From positions 1,488,001 to 1,552,000 of the forward strand of contig CAVQUX010000010.1 in assembly GCA_963716925.1 (NCBI GenBank): a stretch of DNA of 64,000 bases, written 5' to 3'. Shown one piece after another: positions 52,450-61,312 of the stretch; the stretch's first letter is position 1; every line of letters begins with the position of its first letter. The stretch is from DAISKN01 sp963716925. Its GTDB lineage: Bacteria > Acidobacteriota > Vicinamibacteria > Marinacidobacterales > SMYC01. A program made the translations under genes and the position numbers. The notes under the pieces are model-generated. The model was not told where the DNA came from. It searched no databases and saw nothing but the letters and a program-made list of their open reading frames with translations.

Positions 52450-54492
52450 CTACTCCCGGACTGCGCTGGCGCTGAGCACGAAAGGCGTTTCCTTCACCTC
52501 CGCGCGTTTGCGGCCGCTCACGACCAGAATCCACTCGCGGGCCGAGGAGAGGATCACGAGCCACACCACGGTCATGAACAGCAGCGCCACGTAGGCGTCG
52601 AGTTTGTCGTTGAAGATGAGCCGCGCGGCGCTCGGGTCGAGCGAGCCCTCGAGCGTCCGCGCGTGGGCGAGAAATCCGAGCTTGGGATCGGGGGAGAACA
52701 CTTTCTGGATCCCCGCGGTCATGGTGACGACGACGAGCCAGACGAGAGGTCCGAGCGAGACCCAGACGTAGCGCGCCTTTCCCATCTTGATGATGATCGT
52801 GGTGGCGACGCAGAGCGCCACCGTCGCCAGGAGCTGGTTGGCGATTCCGAAGAGCGGCCAGAGCGAGTTGATCCCGCCGAGCGGATCCACCACTCCCTGG
52901 TAGAGGAAGTAGCCCCAGCCGGCGACGATGAGCCCGCTGGAAAGAAGCACCCCGGGATACCACGACGTCTCGCCGAGCTTCGGCGAAACGTGCCCGAGGA
53001 GGTCCTGCAGCATGAACCTTCCCACCCGGGTCCCGGCGTCCACCGTGGTCAGGATGAAGAGCGCCTCGAACATGATGGCGAAGTGGTACCAGAGGGCGGT
53101 CGCGGTCTTCCCCCCGACGACGCTGGACACGGAAGAAAGAATGTTCGCCATTCCCACGGCGAGCGAGGGCGCGCCGCCGGTGCGGGCGATGAGAGTCTCC
53201 TCGCCCATCTCGTCCGCGAGCTGGGCCATGTGCTCGGGGGTGACCACGAATCCAGACCGATTCAGGACTTCGGAGGCCTGCTCCAGCGCCGCCGGGGTCG
53301 TGTTCATCGCGAAGTAGACGCCGGGGTCGAGGGTGCAGGCGGCGATGACCGCCATGATCGCCACGAAGGACTCCATGAGCATGGAACCGTAGCCGACGAG
53401 GCGGGCGTCGCCCTCGCGGGCGAGCATCTTGGGCGAGGTCCCCGAAGAGATGAGCGCATGGAATCCGGAAATGGCGCCGCAGGCGATGGTGATGAAAGCG
53501 AAGGGGAAGAGCGTCCCCGAGAAGACGGGCCCGCCTCCGCCCGTCGCGAACTCCGTGACCGCGGGCATGAGCAGCGGCGGCCGAAGTACCACGATCGCCA
53601 CCCCCAGTCCGAGCACGGTGGTGATCTTCAGGAAAGTCGACAGGTAGTCGCGGGGCAGCAGCAGGATCCAGACGGGAAGGACCGAGGCGCAGAACCCGTA
53701 GCCGATCATCATCCAGGTGAGAGTGGTTCCGCTGTAGGTGAAGAGCGGCGCCCAGGTGGGGGACTCGGAGACCCAGCCGCCCGCGACGAGCGCCAGGACC
53801 AGGAGCGCGGCGCCGGCGAGGGAGGCCTCACCCACCTTGCCCGGTCTCCAGGATTTCATCCACCATCCCATCAACACCGCGATGGGCATGGTGCAGGCGA
53901 TGGTGAAGAATCCCCAGGGGGAAGCGCGAAGCGCGTTCACCACCACCAGCGCCAGTACCGCGAGGAGGATGATCATGATGAGGAGGATCGCAATCATCCC
54001 CGTGACTCCCGCCACCCGGTTGATCTCCTCCTTGGCCATCTGCCCGAGCGACTTCCCGTCGCGGCGGAGCGAGCAGCAGAGGATGGTGAAGTCCTGGACC
54101 GCTCCCGCGAGCACCACCCCGATGACGATCCAGATCGTCCCCGGCAGGTAGCCGAACTGCGCCGCGAGCGTCGGTCCGACGAGGGGTCCGGCTCCGGCGA
54201 TGGCCGCGAAATGGTGCCCGAAGAGCACCCAGCGGTTCGTGGGAATGAAATCCCGCCCGTTGTTCAACCGCTCGGCGGGAGTCGCGCGGCGGTCGTCGAG
54301 CTCGAAGACCTTGCGGGCGATGAACAGGGCGTAGAACCGGTAGCCGACGGCGTAGGTGCAGACGGCGGCGGTGAGCAGCCAGATGGAGTTGATGCTCTCT
54401 CCCCGGCTGAGGGCGACGACTCCGAAAGCCGCCGCGCCGAGAATGGAAACAGCGGACCAGATGAGGATCGATGCGATTCGTCTTGGAGTCAT
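52450..54492 (-). CDS. cstA: Carbon starvation protein CstA (pyruvate/peptide transporter)
   Basis: 680 residues from ATG 54492, with AGGAAC 6 nt upstream. The many-helix fold shows the CstA core: NNGRDFIPTNRWVLFGHHFAAIAGAGPLVGPTLAAQFGYLPG near the N-terminus, GAISGFHALISSGTSPKML, FILTTVDAGTRVGRFMLQD and FGIANQLLATVALC. Members import pyruvate or peptides, typically when carbon is scarce. A protein-degrading lifestyle suits this. It is divergent from the amidohydrolase gene at 54585. Confidence 0.95.
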   Translation of the reverse strand: MTPRRIASILIWSAVSILGAAAFGVVALSRGESINSIWLLTAAVCTYAVGYRFYALFIARKVFELDDRRATPAERLNNGRDFIPTNRWVLFGHHFAAIAGAGPLVGPTLAAQFGYLPGTIWIVIGVVLAGAVQDFTILCCSLRRDGKSLGQMAKEEINRVAGVTGMIAILLIMIILLAVLALVVVNALRASPWGFFTIACTMPIAVLMGWWMKSWRPGKVGEASLAGAALLVLALVAGGWVSESPTWAPLFTYSGTTLTWMMIGYGFCASVLPVWILLLPRDYLSTFLKITTVLGLGVAIVVLRPPLLMPAVTEFATGGGGPVFSGTLFPFAFITIACGAISGFHALISSGTSPKMLAREGDARLVGYGSMLMESFVAIMAVIAACTLDPGVYFAMNTTPAALEQASEVLNRSGFVVTPEHMAQLADEMGEETLIARTGGAPSLAVGMANILSSVSSVVGGKTATALWYHFAIMFEALFILTTVDAGTRVGRFMLQDLLGHVSPKLGETSWYPGVLLSSGLIVAGWGYFLYQGVVDPLGGINSLWPLFGIANQLLATVALCVATTIIIKMGKARYVWVSLGPLVWLVVVTMTAGIQKVFSPDPKLGFLAHARTLEGSLDPSAARLIFNDKLDAYVALLFMTVVWLVILSSAREWILVVSGRKRAEVKETPFVLSASAVRE

Positions 54493-54572
54493 CGGGGTTC
54501 CTGTTGAATCGGCATCTTCTCGACTGGCGCTCCTCGTGTCAACCAGGCAGATCAAAGTCTATGACGTTTCGT

Positions 54573-54578
54573 TACAAT
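54573..54578 (+). promoter_or_regulatory. -10 element giving a leaderless mRNA
   Basis: TACAAT ends 6 nt before ATG 54585, so the transcript should begin at the start codon. No ribosome site precedes the ATG. The same hexamer and spacing precede the AAA ATPase at 37522. Confidence 0.5.
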
Positions 54579-54584
54579 CCCTGA

Positions 54585-56246
54585 ATGGATCAACGCTGGT
54601 TTTCTGCCCTCAGCCTCGTGGCGCTCGCGAGCGCATCCGCCGGCGCGGGACAATCTCCGAGAGACGCCGCGGACGCGATCTTCGTCGGACGGTTCGTCAC
54701 CCTCGATCCAGGCCGGCCGCGGGCGTCCGCCATCGCGGTGAAGGGCGGACGCATCCTCGCCGTCGGCGAGGCCTCGAGCCTCGAGGCCTTCGCCGGGCCG
54801 CGCACCGAGAGGATCGAGCTGCCCGGCGTCGCGGTTCCCGGCCTCGCGGACGCTCACGCGCACGTGTCCGGCTTCGGCGAACAGCTCGCGACTCTCGATC
54901 TGCGTGGTCTCGACAAAGACGAGATCGTGGCGCGGGTCAGGGAGGCGGCGGGGAAGACTCCCGAGGGGGATTGGATCCTGGGCGGAGGGTGGGACGAAGG
55001 TCACTTTCGTCCCGCCGCGTTCCCGACCGCGGCGGAGCTGGACGCGGCTACCCCCCGACATCCGGTGGTCCTCGATCGGATCGACGGCCATTCCATATGG
55101 GTCAACTCGAGGGCACTGGCGGAGGCGTCCGTGTCCCGCGCGACGGAGGATCCTCCGGGAGGCAGGGTGCTGCGGGATCCCACGGGCGAGCCCACGGGCA
55201 TCCTCGTCGACCATGCGACGGCTTTCGTCCGGCGCATCGTGCCGGCGCCGACGCCGGAGCGGGCGGAGCGGAGACTCCGCGCCGCGCTCGGCGAGTACGC
55301 GCGCTCGGGCCTCACCAGCGTCCATGACGCCGGCGCCGACCGGGAGACGCTCCTTCTTTACAAGAAGCTTCTCGCGGAAGATGCGCTCCCGGTCCGCGTC
55401 TACGCGATGGCGAACGGGCGCGGGGAGCTCGTCGCCGAGACCCTCGCGCGGGGACCCGAGATCGGGCTCGGGGAGGGACGTCTCACGATCCGGAGCTTCA
55501 AAGTGGTTCTCGACGGCGCTCTCGGATCCCGAGGCGCGCAGCTGTTCGAGCCCTACGCCGACGCCCCTTCGGAGCGCGGCCTCGAGACGATGGGCGACGG
55601 GGAGTTTCGCGAGCTGATCCGGGCGGCGGCGGCGAAGGGGTTCCAGGTCAACGCGCATGCCATAGGCGACCGCGCCGTGCGCCGCGCCCTCGACGCCTTC
55701 GAAGCCTCGGGAGAAGCCCGGAGACTCCGATTTCGCATCGAGCATGCATCGGTGATCGATCCCGTCGACCGGCCGCGGTTCGCGAAGCTCGGGGTCATCG
55801 CCTCCATCCAACCGATGTTCGCCGGCGAGTACGCGCGCTGGTCCGAGGACCGGGTAGGGCCCTCGCGCGCGAGCTGGGTGCTTGCGACGCGCTCCCTTCT
55901 CGACGCGGGAGCGAGTCTGGCACTGGGGACGGACTACCCGGCTTCGGACTCCGGAGATCCGTTGTTGAACTTCTTCTGCGCCGTTACGCGGCGCGCCGCG
56001 GATGGGACTCCGCCCGCGGGTTTCCATCCCGAGGAGAGACTTCCGGCCGAGACCGCCCTCCGCCTCCTGACCGAAGGGCCCGCGTTCGCCGCGTTCCAGG
56101 AAGAAGAACTGGGGCGGCTTTCGCCGGGACGGTACGCCGATCTGACGGTCCTCTCCGAAAACCCCCTGACCCTCCCCCCGGAAAAACTTACCGAGCTTCG
56201 GGTGCGAATGACGGTGGTGGGGGGGCGGGTGGTCTTCAGAGAATAG
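54585..56246 (+). CDS. YtcJ-like secreted amidohydrolase
   Basis: 553 residues. Signal peptide (ALSLVALASASAGAG). The YtcJ/amidohydrolase-3 layout is clear: ADAIFVGRFVTLDPGRPRASA and VKGGRILAVG at the N-terminal beta sandwich, VPGLADAHAHVSGFG (H-x-H), GGGWDEGHF, SFKVVLDGALGSRGA, NAHAIGDRAVR, RIEHAS and LGTDYPASDSGDPL, then GRYADLTVLSENP. It hydrolyses amide or related C-N bonds in the periplasm; substrate unknown. Transcription appears leaderless. Confidence 0.92.
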   Translation: MDQRWFSALSLVALASASAGAGQSPRDAADAIFVGRFVTLDPGRPRASAIAVKGGRILAVGEASSLEAFAGPRTERIELPGVAVPGLADAHAHVSGFGEQLATLDLRGLDKDEIVARVREAAGKTPEGDWILGGGWDEGHFRPAAFPTAAELDAATPRHPVVLDRIDGHSIWVNSRALAEASVSRATEDPPGGRVLRDPTGEPTGILVDHATAFVRRIVPAPTPERAERRLRAALGEYARSGLTSVHDAGADRETLLLYKKLLAEDALPVRVYAMANGRGELVAETLARGPEIGLGEGRLTIRSFKVVLDGALGSRGAQLFEPYADAPSERGLETMGDGEFRELIRAAAAKGFQVNAHAIGDRAVRRALDAFEASGEARRLRFRIEHASVIDPVDRPRFAKLGVIASIQPMFAGEYARWSEDRVGPSRASWVLATRSLLDAGASLALGTDYPASDSGDPLLNFFCAVTRRAADGTPPAGFHPEERLPAETALRLLTEGPAFAAFQEEELGRLSPGRYADLTVLSENPLTLPPEKLTELRVRMTVVGGRVVFRE

Positions 56247-56449
56247 ACAGCTCGCTCCGCCGCGCGGCTTACACCCCTCGTAAAACCTTACGACCGAGGT
56301 AACGAGAATCCATCTCGCGCGTAAGAGGCGCGCCGGATCGTCTCGAAAGAAGCGCGAGCGATGACCTCGAGTGCGGGCATAGAGATTGCAATTCCCGCCG
56401 CGAATCTCGTTTCTTCAACGACCGGCTGCACGCCGGAATAGGAGGTTTC

Positions 56450-57004
56450 ATGAGGAAGGTCAATCTTTCGTTTCTGATGTTCGCCGTCGTTCTCGGCCTC
56501 GCGGTCGTCCCCGCCAGCAGCGACAATGGAAAGCGGCGGAAGTTCGAAGCGGAGCTCAAGGGGATCAACGAGGTCGGTACCGGCATCGGGGCGGTCTCGA
56601 CCGTCGCCAGCGGCTCGTTCCGCGCAACCGTGAGTGAGGACGGGACGACGATTTCCTACCGGCTCCGATACTCCAATCTCGAGGGCGACATCACCCAATC
56701 CCATATCCACGTGGGTCAGTTCCACACCGCCGGCGGCATCTCCGTCTGGCTGTGCAAGACCGACGCCTTGCCGGGTCCGACGCCGGACCTGACGCCGCTT
56801 TGTCCTGGTGCTCGCTCGGGCGAGGTCGAAGGGACTCTGACCGAGGCGAACGTCATCGGGCCGGTGGGTCAGGGCCTCGACCCGCTCGAAGCGGGTCGGT
56901 TCACGGAGCTCGTTCGACTCATTCGCTCGGGCGTGACCTATGCCAACGTGCACAGCGTCAAGTTCCCGGGAGGAGAGGTCCGAGGCCAGATTCGCGAGGA
57001 TTGA
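56450..57004 (+). CDS. Secreted CHRD-domain protein
   Basis: 184 residues with AGGAGG 6 nt before the ATG. Signal peptide (LMFAVVLGLAVVPASS). One CHRD domain covers the rest: FEAELKGINEVGTG, GSFRATVSEDGTTISYRLRY, SHIHVGQFHTAGGISVWLC and YANVHSVKFPGGEVRGQI. CHRD domains occur in chordin and many bacterial surface proteins; the ligand is unknown, though the clustered His hints at metal. Its upstream 200-nt gap has a small TCGTAA/TTACGA inverted repeat at 56278-56293 and no gene. Confidence 0.9.
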   Translation: MRKVNLSFLMFAVVLGLAVVPASSDNGKRRKFEAELKGINEVGTGIGAVSTVASGSFRATVSEDGTTISYRLRYSNLEGDITQSHIHVGQFHTAGGISVWLCKTDALPGPTPDLTPLCPGARSGEVEGTLTEANVIGPVGQGLDPLEAGRFTELVRLIRSGVTYANVHSVKFPGGEVRGQIRED

Positions 57005-57052
57005 GGCCGTCGCGCGGTCCCGGCGGGGGTGCTCGGCATCCCCGCCGCTTCG

Positions 57053-58435
57053 CTACGAGCGAAACCGCTCCGCCGCCCACCACAGTCCGAGTCCCAGCGA
57101 GATCCAGACCGCGAGGCCGAGATACTGGGGCCAGCTCATGTGGCCGGGGACGAAGGGGAAGAGCTTCATCAGCACCAGCAGGAGCGCGACCAGCGCGCCG
57201 ATCCAGGCCATCGCGAGCGTCGAGCGGCCCGGCGGCCGCGAAGGGCTCCAGGCGACTCCCTTCAGAAAGCACACACAGGCCGAGAGCCACCCCACGGCGA
57301 TGGCGAGCGAGCCGAGCTCGCTCAACGGCACGAGGAGCGCGTCTCCGAGAAACGTCGCGATCACCGTGACGAGGCCGACGAACGCAATCGCCAGGTGCGG
57401 AGTCTGGAAGCGCGGGTGGACGCCCGCGAGGCTCGCGTGCACCAGCCCTCGCTTTCCCATTCCATAGACCATCCGCGTCGCGGCGATGAAGCAGCCGTTG
57501 AAGACCTTGAAGAGCGAGATGACCGCTCCGAGAAGGATGAAGTCTCCGATGGTGCGGGAACCGAAAGCGCGCTCGAAGGCGACGGCGGTGCCGAAGGGAA
57601 TCGCGGTGAGCTCGGTCCAGGGGTGGACCATCGGCACCACCAGCAGGATCGTAGCGTAAAAGAAGCCTCCCACGCCGATCGCGAGGAGGATGGCGTTGCG
57701 GAACCCGGTCGGCTGAAAGTCCGCGTGAGCCTCCTCGGAGGATTTCGCGACCGCCTCGAAGCCGGTCATGAAGTAGGGGACGATCTGGAGGATGAGAAGA
57801 ACCGAAATCAGAGCGCCGGAGGCCCCTTCATGGCTGAAGAGCGGGGTCAGATTGGAAACTTGGCCGCGAAGAAGTCCGAGGGCGGAGAAGACGACGAACA
57901 CCGCGAGAAGTCCGAAGGTGCAGACGTTCTGGAAAGTCGCCGAGGAGCGGATTCCGCGATAGTTCAAGTAACAAATGAACGCCGTCACCGCGAGGCCCAG
58001 GAGGAGCCGGTAGAGGAAGACCGGCTGGCCGCCGAAACGGTAGAGCTCGACCGAGTCGAGGACGGGAGCGACCCGGGCGAGGAGCTTCCCGATGGCGACC
58101 GCCTCCCAGGGGCAGACGACGAGGTACGCCAGCACCACGAACCAGCCCGTCAGAAAACTCACGGCGCGGGGAAAAACGATCTCGGTGTAGGCGACCTCGC
58201 CGCCCGCGTCGGGAAGGCCCGCGACCAGCCTGCCGTAGGTGAGGCCTATCGGGACCAGCAGAAGCGATCCGAAGAGGAATCCGAGGATTCCTCCGAGCGG
58301 TCCGCCGCGGGTGAGCCAGTCGTCGATGATGATGAGCCAGCCCGCTCCCACCATGCTTCCGAACGCGAGAGTAAAGTACTCGAGGGTGCGGAGCTTCCGC
58401 GCCAGGCCTACCGCCGGGATGTATTCTTGGGCCAA
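57053..58435 (-). CDS. APC-family amino acid permease
   Basis: 460 residues from TTG 58435; no ATG lies near enough to the first helix. Twelve helices with the APC fold: FTLAFGSMVGAGWLIIIDD (helix 1, unwound G-S/G motif), GGEVAYTEIVFPRAVSFLTGW and MTGFEAVAKSSEEAHADFQP (the conserved EE region of helix 6-7). It would import amino acids, perhaps as an antiporter. It is divergent from the gene at 58455. Confidence 0.92.
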   Translation of the reverse strand: MAQEYIPAVGLARKLRTLEYFTLAFGSMVGAGWLIIIDDWLTRGGPLGGILGFLFGSLLLVPIGLTYGRLVAGLPDAGGEVAYTEIVFPRAVSFLTGWFVVLAYLVVCPWEAVAIGKLLARVAPVLDSVELYRFGGQPVFLYRLLLGLAVTAFICYLNYRGIRSSATFQNVCTFGLLAVFVVFSALGLLRGQVSNLTPLFSHEGASGALISVLLILQIVPYFMTGFEAVAKSSEEAHADFQPTGFRNAILLAIGVGGFFYATILLVVPMVHPWTELTAIPFGTAVAFERAFGSRTIGDFILLGAVISLFKVFNGCFIAATRMVYGMGKRGLVHASLAGVHPRFQTPHLAIAFVGLVTVIATFLGDALLVPLSELGSLAIAVGWLSACVCFLKGVAWSPSRPPGRSTLAMAWIGALVALLLVLMKLFPFVPGHMSWPQYLGLAVWISLGLGLWWAAERFRS

Positions 58436-58454
58436 CGGGTCGAGAAACTACCAT

Positions 58455-59081
58455 ATGACTGCCGCGAGAATCTTCCTCCTCTCACCGGCGAGTCTCCGCG
58501 GAAAGAGGGCGGAGTACCTGCTGGACGGGCGGGGCGGCTCCGACCTCGCCCGTCGACTCCGCTCTTCCGAGGGCGCGAGTCTCGGAGAGCTCTTCGTGTT
58601 CATCAGCAGCCTCTACTTTCGTGGGAAGCTCGCCTATGCCCGGGCGTTCGCCGATCCACCCTCGGGCCTTCCCGGGGCTCTGGTGATCACCCCGGGGCTC
58701 GGCTTGAAGCGTCCGGAAGAAAGAGTGACTCTCGACGGGCTCCGGCGCATCGCCGAGGTTCCCATCGATGCCGACGACCCGCGCTACCGCGGGCCTCTCG
58801 AGCGAGACGCGATTGCGCTCGGCGAGAGAGCGGGGCCCGCCCCTGCCGTGGTTCTTCTCGGGAGCGTCGCCACGCCGAAATACGCCGGGGTTCTCCTTCC
58901 GGTCTTCGGCTCCCGCCTGCGATTCCCGTCGGCGTTCGTGGGCCGGGGCGACATGAGCCGCGGCGGTCTCCTGCTCCGGAGCGCCGAAGAGCGTAACGAG
59001 CTCGAGTACGCCATTCTCCTGGACGCCGTGCGCCATGGCCCGCGCCCGCCGCGGCTCCCGAAGAAGACCCGCGTACCGTGA
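58455..59081 (+). CDS. Conserved protein of unknown function
   Basis: 208 residues from ATG 58455. No signal peptide or membrane helix. Recognisable segments are RIFLLSPASLRGKRAEYLL, ASLGELFVFISSLYFRGKLAYARAFA, ALVITPGLGL, and a C-terminal LLGSVATPKYAGVLLPVFGSR then FPSAFVGRGDMSRGGLLLR. This looks like a compact alpha/beta enzyme, but I recognise no family. Its stop overlaps the next gene's GTG (GTGA), so it is the first gene of a coupled run with a phosphatase and an aminotransferase. Confidence 0.75.
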   Translation: MTAARIFLLSPASLRGKRAEYLLDGRGGSDLARRLRSSEGASLGELFVFISSLYFRGKLAYARAFADPPSGLPGALVITPGLGLKRPEERVTLDGLRRIAEVPIDADDPRYRGPLERDAIALGERAGPAPAVVLLGSVATPKYAGVLLPVFGSRLRFPSAFVGRGDMSRGGLLLRSAEERNELEYAILLDAVRHGPRPPRLPKKTRVP

Positions 59082-60064
59082 CAGCCCAACGAGCGATGAA
59101 GACCCTCGCGGGATCGCTGGGCGGCCTCGGAATCCTCGCTCTCATCGCCCTGGGGCCGTCTCTTCTCGGCGACAACTTTCGCCCCGTAGTCGGAGGCCGC
59201 GTCTATCGGAGCGGGCAGCTCTCTCCAGAGGAGCTCGAGGCGCAGATCCAGCGCCACGGGATCGAGTCCATCGTGAACCTGAGGGGAGAGAAAGAGGATC
59301 GCGAATGGTATCGACGGGAGCTCGAGGTAGCCGAGCGGCACGGCGTCGAGCTCCGCAGCCTCGATCTGGTTCCCGAAAGGCTTCCCTCGCGGCCCGACGT
59401 CGTCTCGCTCATCGATGACCTCGAGAGCCTACCGCCGCCGATCCTCATCCACTGCAGCGCCGGCGCCGACCGCACCGGGTTCGCGAGCGTCGTCGCGCGC
59501 ATGGCCCTCGGCGGAGACTCGTACGAAGAAGCGCGATCCGAATTGAGCTTCTGGTACGGGCACCTCCCCTTCGGGCCCGCATCCGAGATCGGGCGCATCT
59601 TCGAGCGGTACGACGAATACCGCCGGGGCTCGGATGCCGGCTCCGACTGGGAGCATTTCGAGCACTGGGCGCGCGAGCTCTACGTGCCCTACGGATACAA
59701 GGCGTCGATCGAGGCGGCGGGGCTTCCGGCGGGCGCCGCTCCCGGAGAGCGAATGGACGTTCGGGTGCGGGTTACGAACGAGAGTCCCGAGGAGTGGATC
59801 CTCACTCGCGACGAGAGGCGCGGGGTCAAGCTCGGGGTGAAGCTCCTCGAGCGTGGAGCCGCGAGCTGGCTCGACTACGATCGCCACGGCCACATGGACC
59901 GCACCGTCCGCCCGGGGGAGACGCTCGAGATCGAGGTCGCGATCTGGGCGCCCGAGGAGCCGGGCGAGTATGATGTCAAGCTCGATATGGTCGACGAGCA
60001 CATAACCTGGTTCGAGGATCAAGGCTCGGAGCCCCTGGTGCGGCGGCTCACGGTAGGGAGGTAG
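59078..60064 (+). CDS. Secreted or anchored dual-specificity-type phosphatase with C-terminal Ig-like domain
   Basis: 328 residues from GTG 59078. A hydrophobic N-terminal segment (GGLGILALIALGPSLLG) serves as signal or anchor. The CX5R active site is HCSAGADRTGF near residue 127, with VYRSGQLSPEELEA and IESIVNLRGEKED before it, matching the tyrosine/dual-specificity phosphatase (CDC14/PTEN-like) group often found outside the cytoplasm. Residues about 220-325 form a separate beta domain (MDVRVRVTNESPEEWIL, PGETLEIEVAIWAPEEPGEYDV). A possible substrate is a phospho-lipid or inositol phosphate; not established. Confidence 0.85.
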   Translation: MTAQRAMKTLAGSLGGLGILALIALGPSLLGDNFRPVVGGRVYRSGQLSPEELEAQIQRHGIESIVNLRGEKEDREWYRRELEVAERHGVELRSLDLVPERLPSRPDVVSLIDDLESLPPPILIHCSAGADRTGFASVVARMALGGDSYEEARSELSFWYGHLPFGPASEIGRIFERYDEYRRGSDAGSDWEHFEHWARELYVPYGYKASIEAAGLPAGAAPGERMDVRVRVTNESPEEWILTRDERRGVKLGVKLLERGAASWLDYDRHGHMDRTVRPGETLEIEVAIWAPEEPGEYDVKLDMVDEHITWFEDQGSEPLVRRLTVGR

Positions 60065-60068
60065 AAAC

Positions 60069-61310
60069 ATGCGTCTCAGTCGACGTGAGTTCGTCGGTGC
60101 CGTTCCCAGCGCCGCCCTGCTCGCCCGTTTGCAGTCGGTCGAGCCAGCGGCCGACGATCCCCTGGGCGTTCGGAAGGATTTCCCCGTCCTTCGCGACGAG
60201 ACGTTTCTCAACACCGCCTATATCGGCCTCATCCCTCAGGCCGTCGTCGACGCCGGACACGACTGGCTGGACTCGCGGGCGCGCCGGACCTACCCCGTCC
60301 AGCACATGCTCGAAAAGACGGACGAAACTCGAAGGCTCATCTCGCGCCTCATCGGTGCCGGGGACGACGAGATCGGATTCCTGTACGCCACCTCCGAAGG
60401 CGAGAACGTCATCGTGAACTCTCTCGCCTTTCAGCCCGGCGACAACGTCGTCGTCAACGACCTCGTGTACCCGAGCACCCCCGTGATCCTTCGCCGCCTT
60501 GAGGAAGAGAGAGGGGTCGAGCTTCGCATGGCGAAGCACCGGAACGGGGCAACGACGGTAGAGGACTTCGCGAGGCTGGTCGACGATCGTACGCGGCTGA
60601 TCTCCGTCGCGCTGGTCTCGAATCTCAGCGGCTATCGCCACGACATGAAGGGCCTGGCCGAGCTCGCTCACGCCCACGGGGCCTACCTCTACGCCGACGC
60701 GGTGCAGGCCGTCGGCATGGGACCTCTGGACGTCAAGGCCCTCGATATCGATTTCCTCACCACCGGCTCCTACAAGTGGCTGGGAGCGGGCTTCGGAGTC
60801 GCCTCGTTCTACGTCCGGCGCGAGCTCCTGGAGCGCATCCATCCGGCGAACGTGGGCTGGCAGGTGGAAAAGCGCCTCGAGGGCTACCAGTACCAGCACC
60901 ACCGCACGGCGAAGAAGTTCGAGTACGCGAGCCTCGCTTTCGGAGAGATCTATCAGCTCGCCGCCGCTTTGAAGTACCTGGAGAGCGTCGGCATCGATCG
61001 AATCGAGGCGCAGTCGCTCTCGCTGGTCGAGCGTTTGCGGAAGGGCCTGGTCGCGCATGGCTTTCGCATCCTTACGCCTTCGGGCACGCGCTCTTCGATC
61101 GTGAGCTTCTACATCCGGGAAGAAGCGGCCGCCGCGGAGAAGATCCTCGAACAAGCGAAGGTCAAGGTGAGCCTGCAGAACGGCGACCGCACCGAGGCCT
61201 ACGGAGGGACCGGCCCGGTGACCCGGGTCCGCGTTTCGCTCTCGTTCTTCAACAACACCGGCGACGTGGACCGTTTCCTCGACCTGTCCGAAAAACTCGG
61301 TGCGAGCTAG
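60069..61310 (+). CDS. Exported class V aminotransferase (cysteine-desulfurase-like)
   Basis: 413 residues. The N-terminus MRLSRREFVGAVPSAALLAR is a twin-arginine signal, so a PLP enzyme would be exported folded with its cofactor. The fold-type I core shows FLNTAYIGLIPQAVVDAG, YATSEGENVIVNSLAFQPGD, LYADAVQAVGMG, TTGSYKWLGAGFGVASF (PLP lysine in SYKW) and TRVRVSLSFFNNTGDVDRF. Related enzymes are cysteine desulfurases or isopenicillin-N epimerase-like. No nearby sulfur-carrier gene. It starts 4 nt after the phosphatase stop. Confidence 0.9.
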   Translation: MRLSRREFVGAVPSAALLARLQSVEPAADDPLGVRKDFPVLRDETFLNTAYIGLIPQAVVDAGHDWLDSRARRTYPVQHMLEKTDETRRLISRLIGAGDDEIGFLYATSEGENVIVNSLAFQPGDNVVVNDLVYPSTPVILRRLEEERGVELRMAKHRNGATTVEDFARLVDDRTRLISVALVSNLSGYRHDMKGLAELAHAHGAYLYADAVQAVGMGPLDVKALDIDFLTTGSYKWLGAGFGVASFYVRRELLERIHPANVGWQVEKRLEGYQYQHHRTAKKFEYASLAFGEIYQLAAALKYLESVGIDRIEAQSLSLVERLRKGLVAHGFRILTPSGTRSSIVSFYIREEAAAAEKILEQAKVKVSLQNGDRTEAYGGTGPVTRVRVSLSFFNNTGDVDRFLDLSEKLGAS

Positions 61311-61312
61311 CT

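Noticed and set aside
52663..54507. A 614-codon plus-strand open frame antisense to cstA
   Set aside because: Shadow of CstA; no plausible start, signal or motif.
57029..58996. A 655-codon plus-strand open frame antisense to the permease
   Set aside because: Composition is typical of antisense shadow (Arg/Glu/Asp), and the minus strand encodes a clear APC permease.
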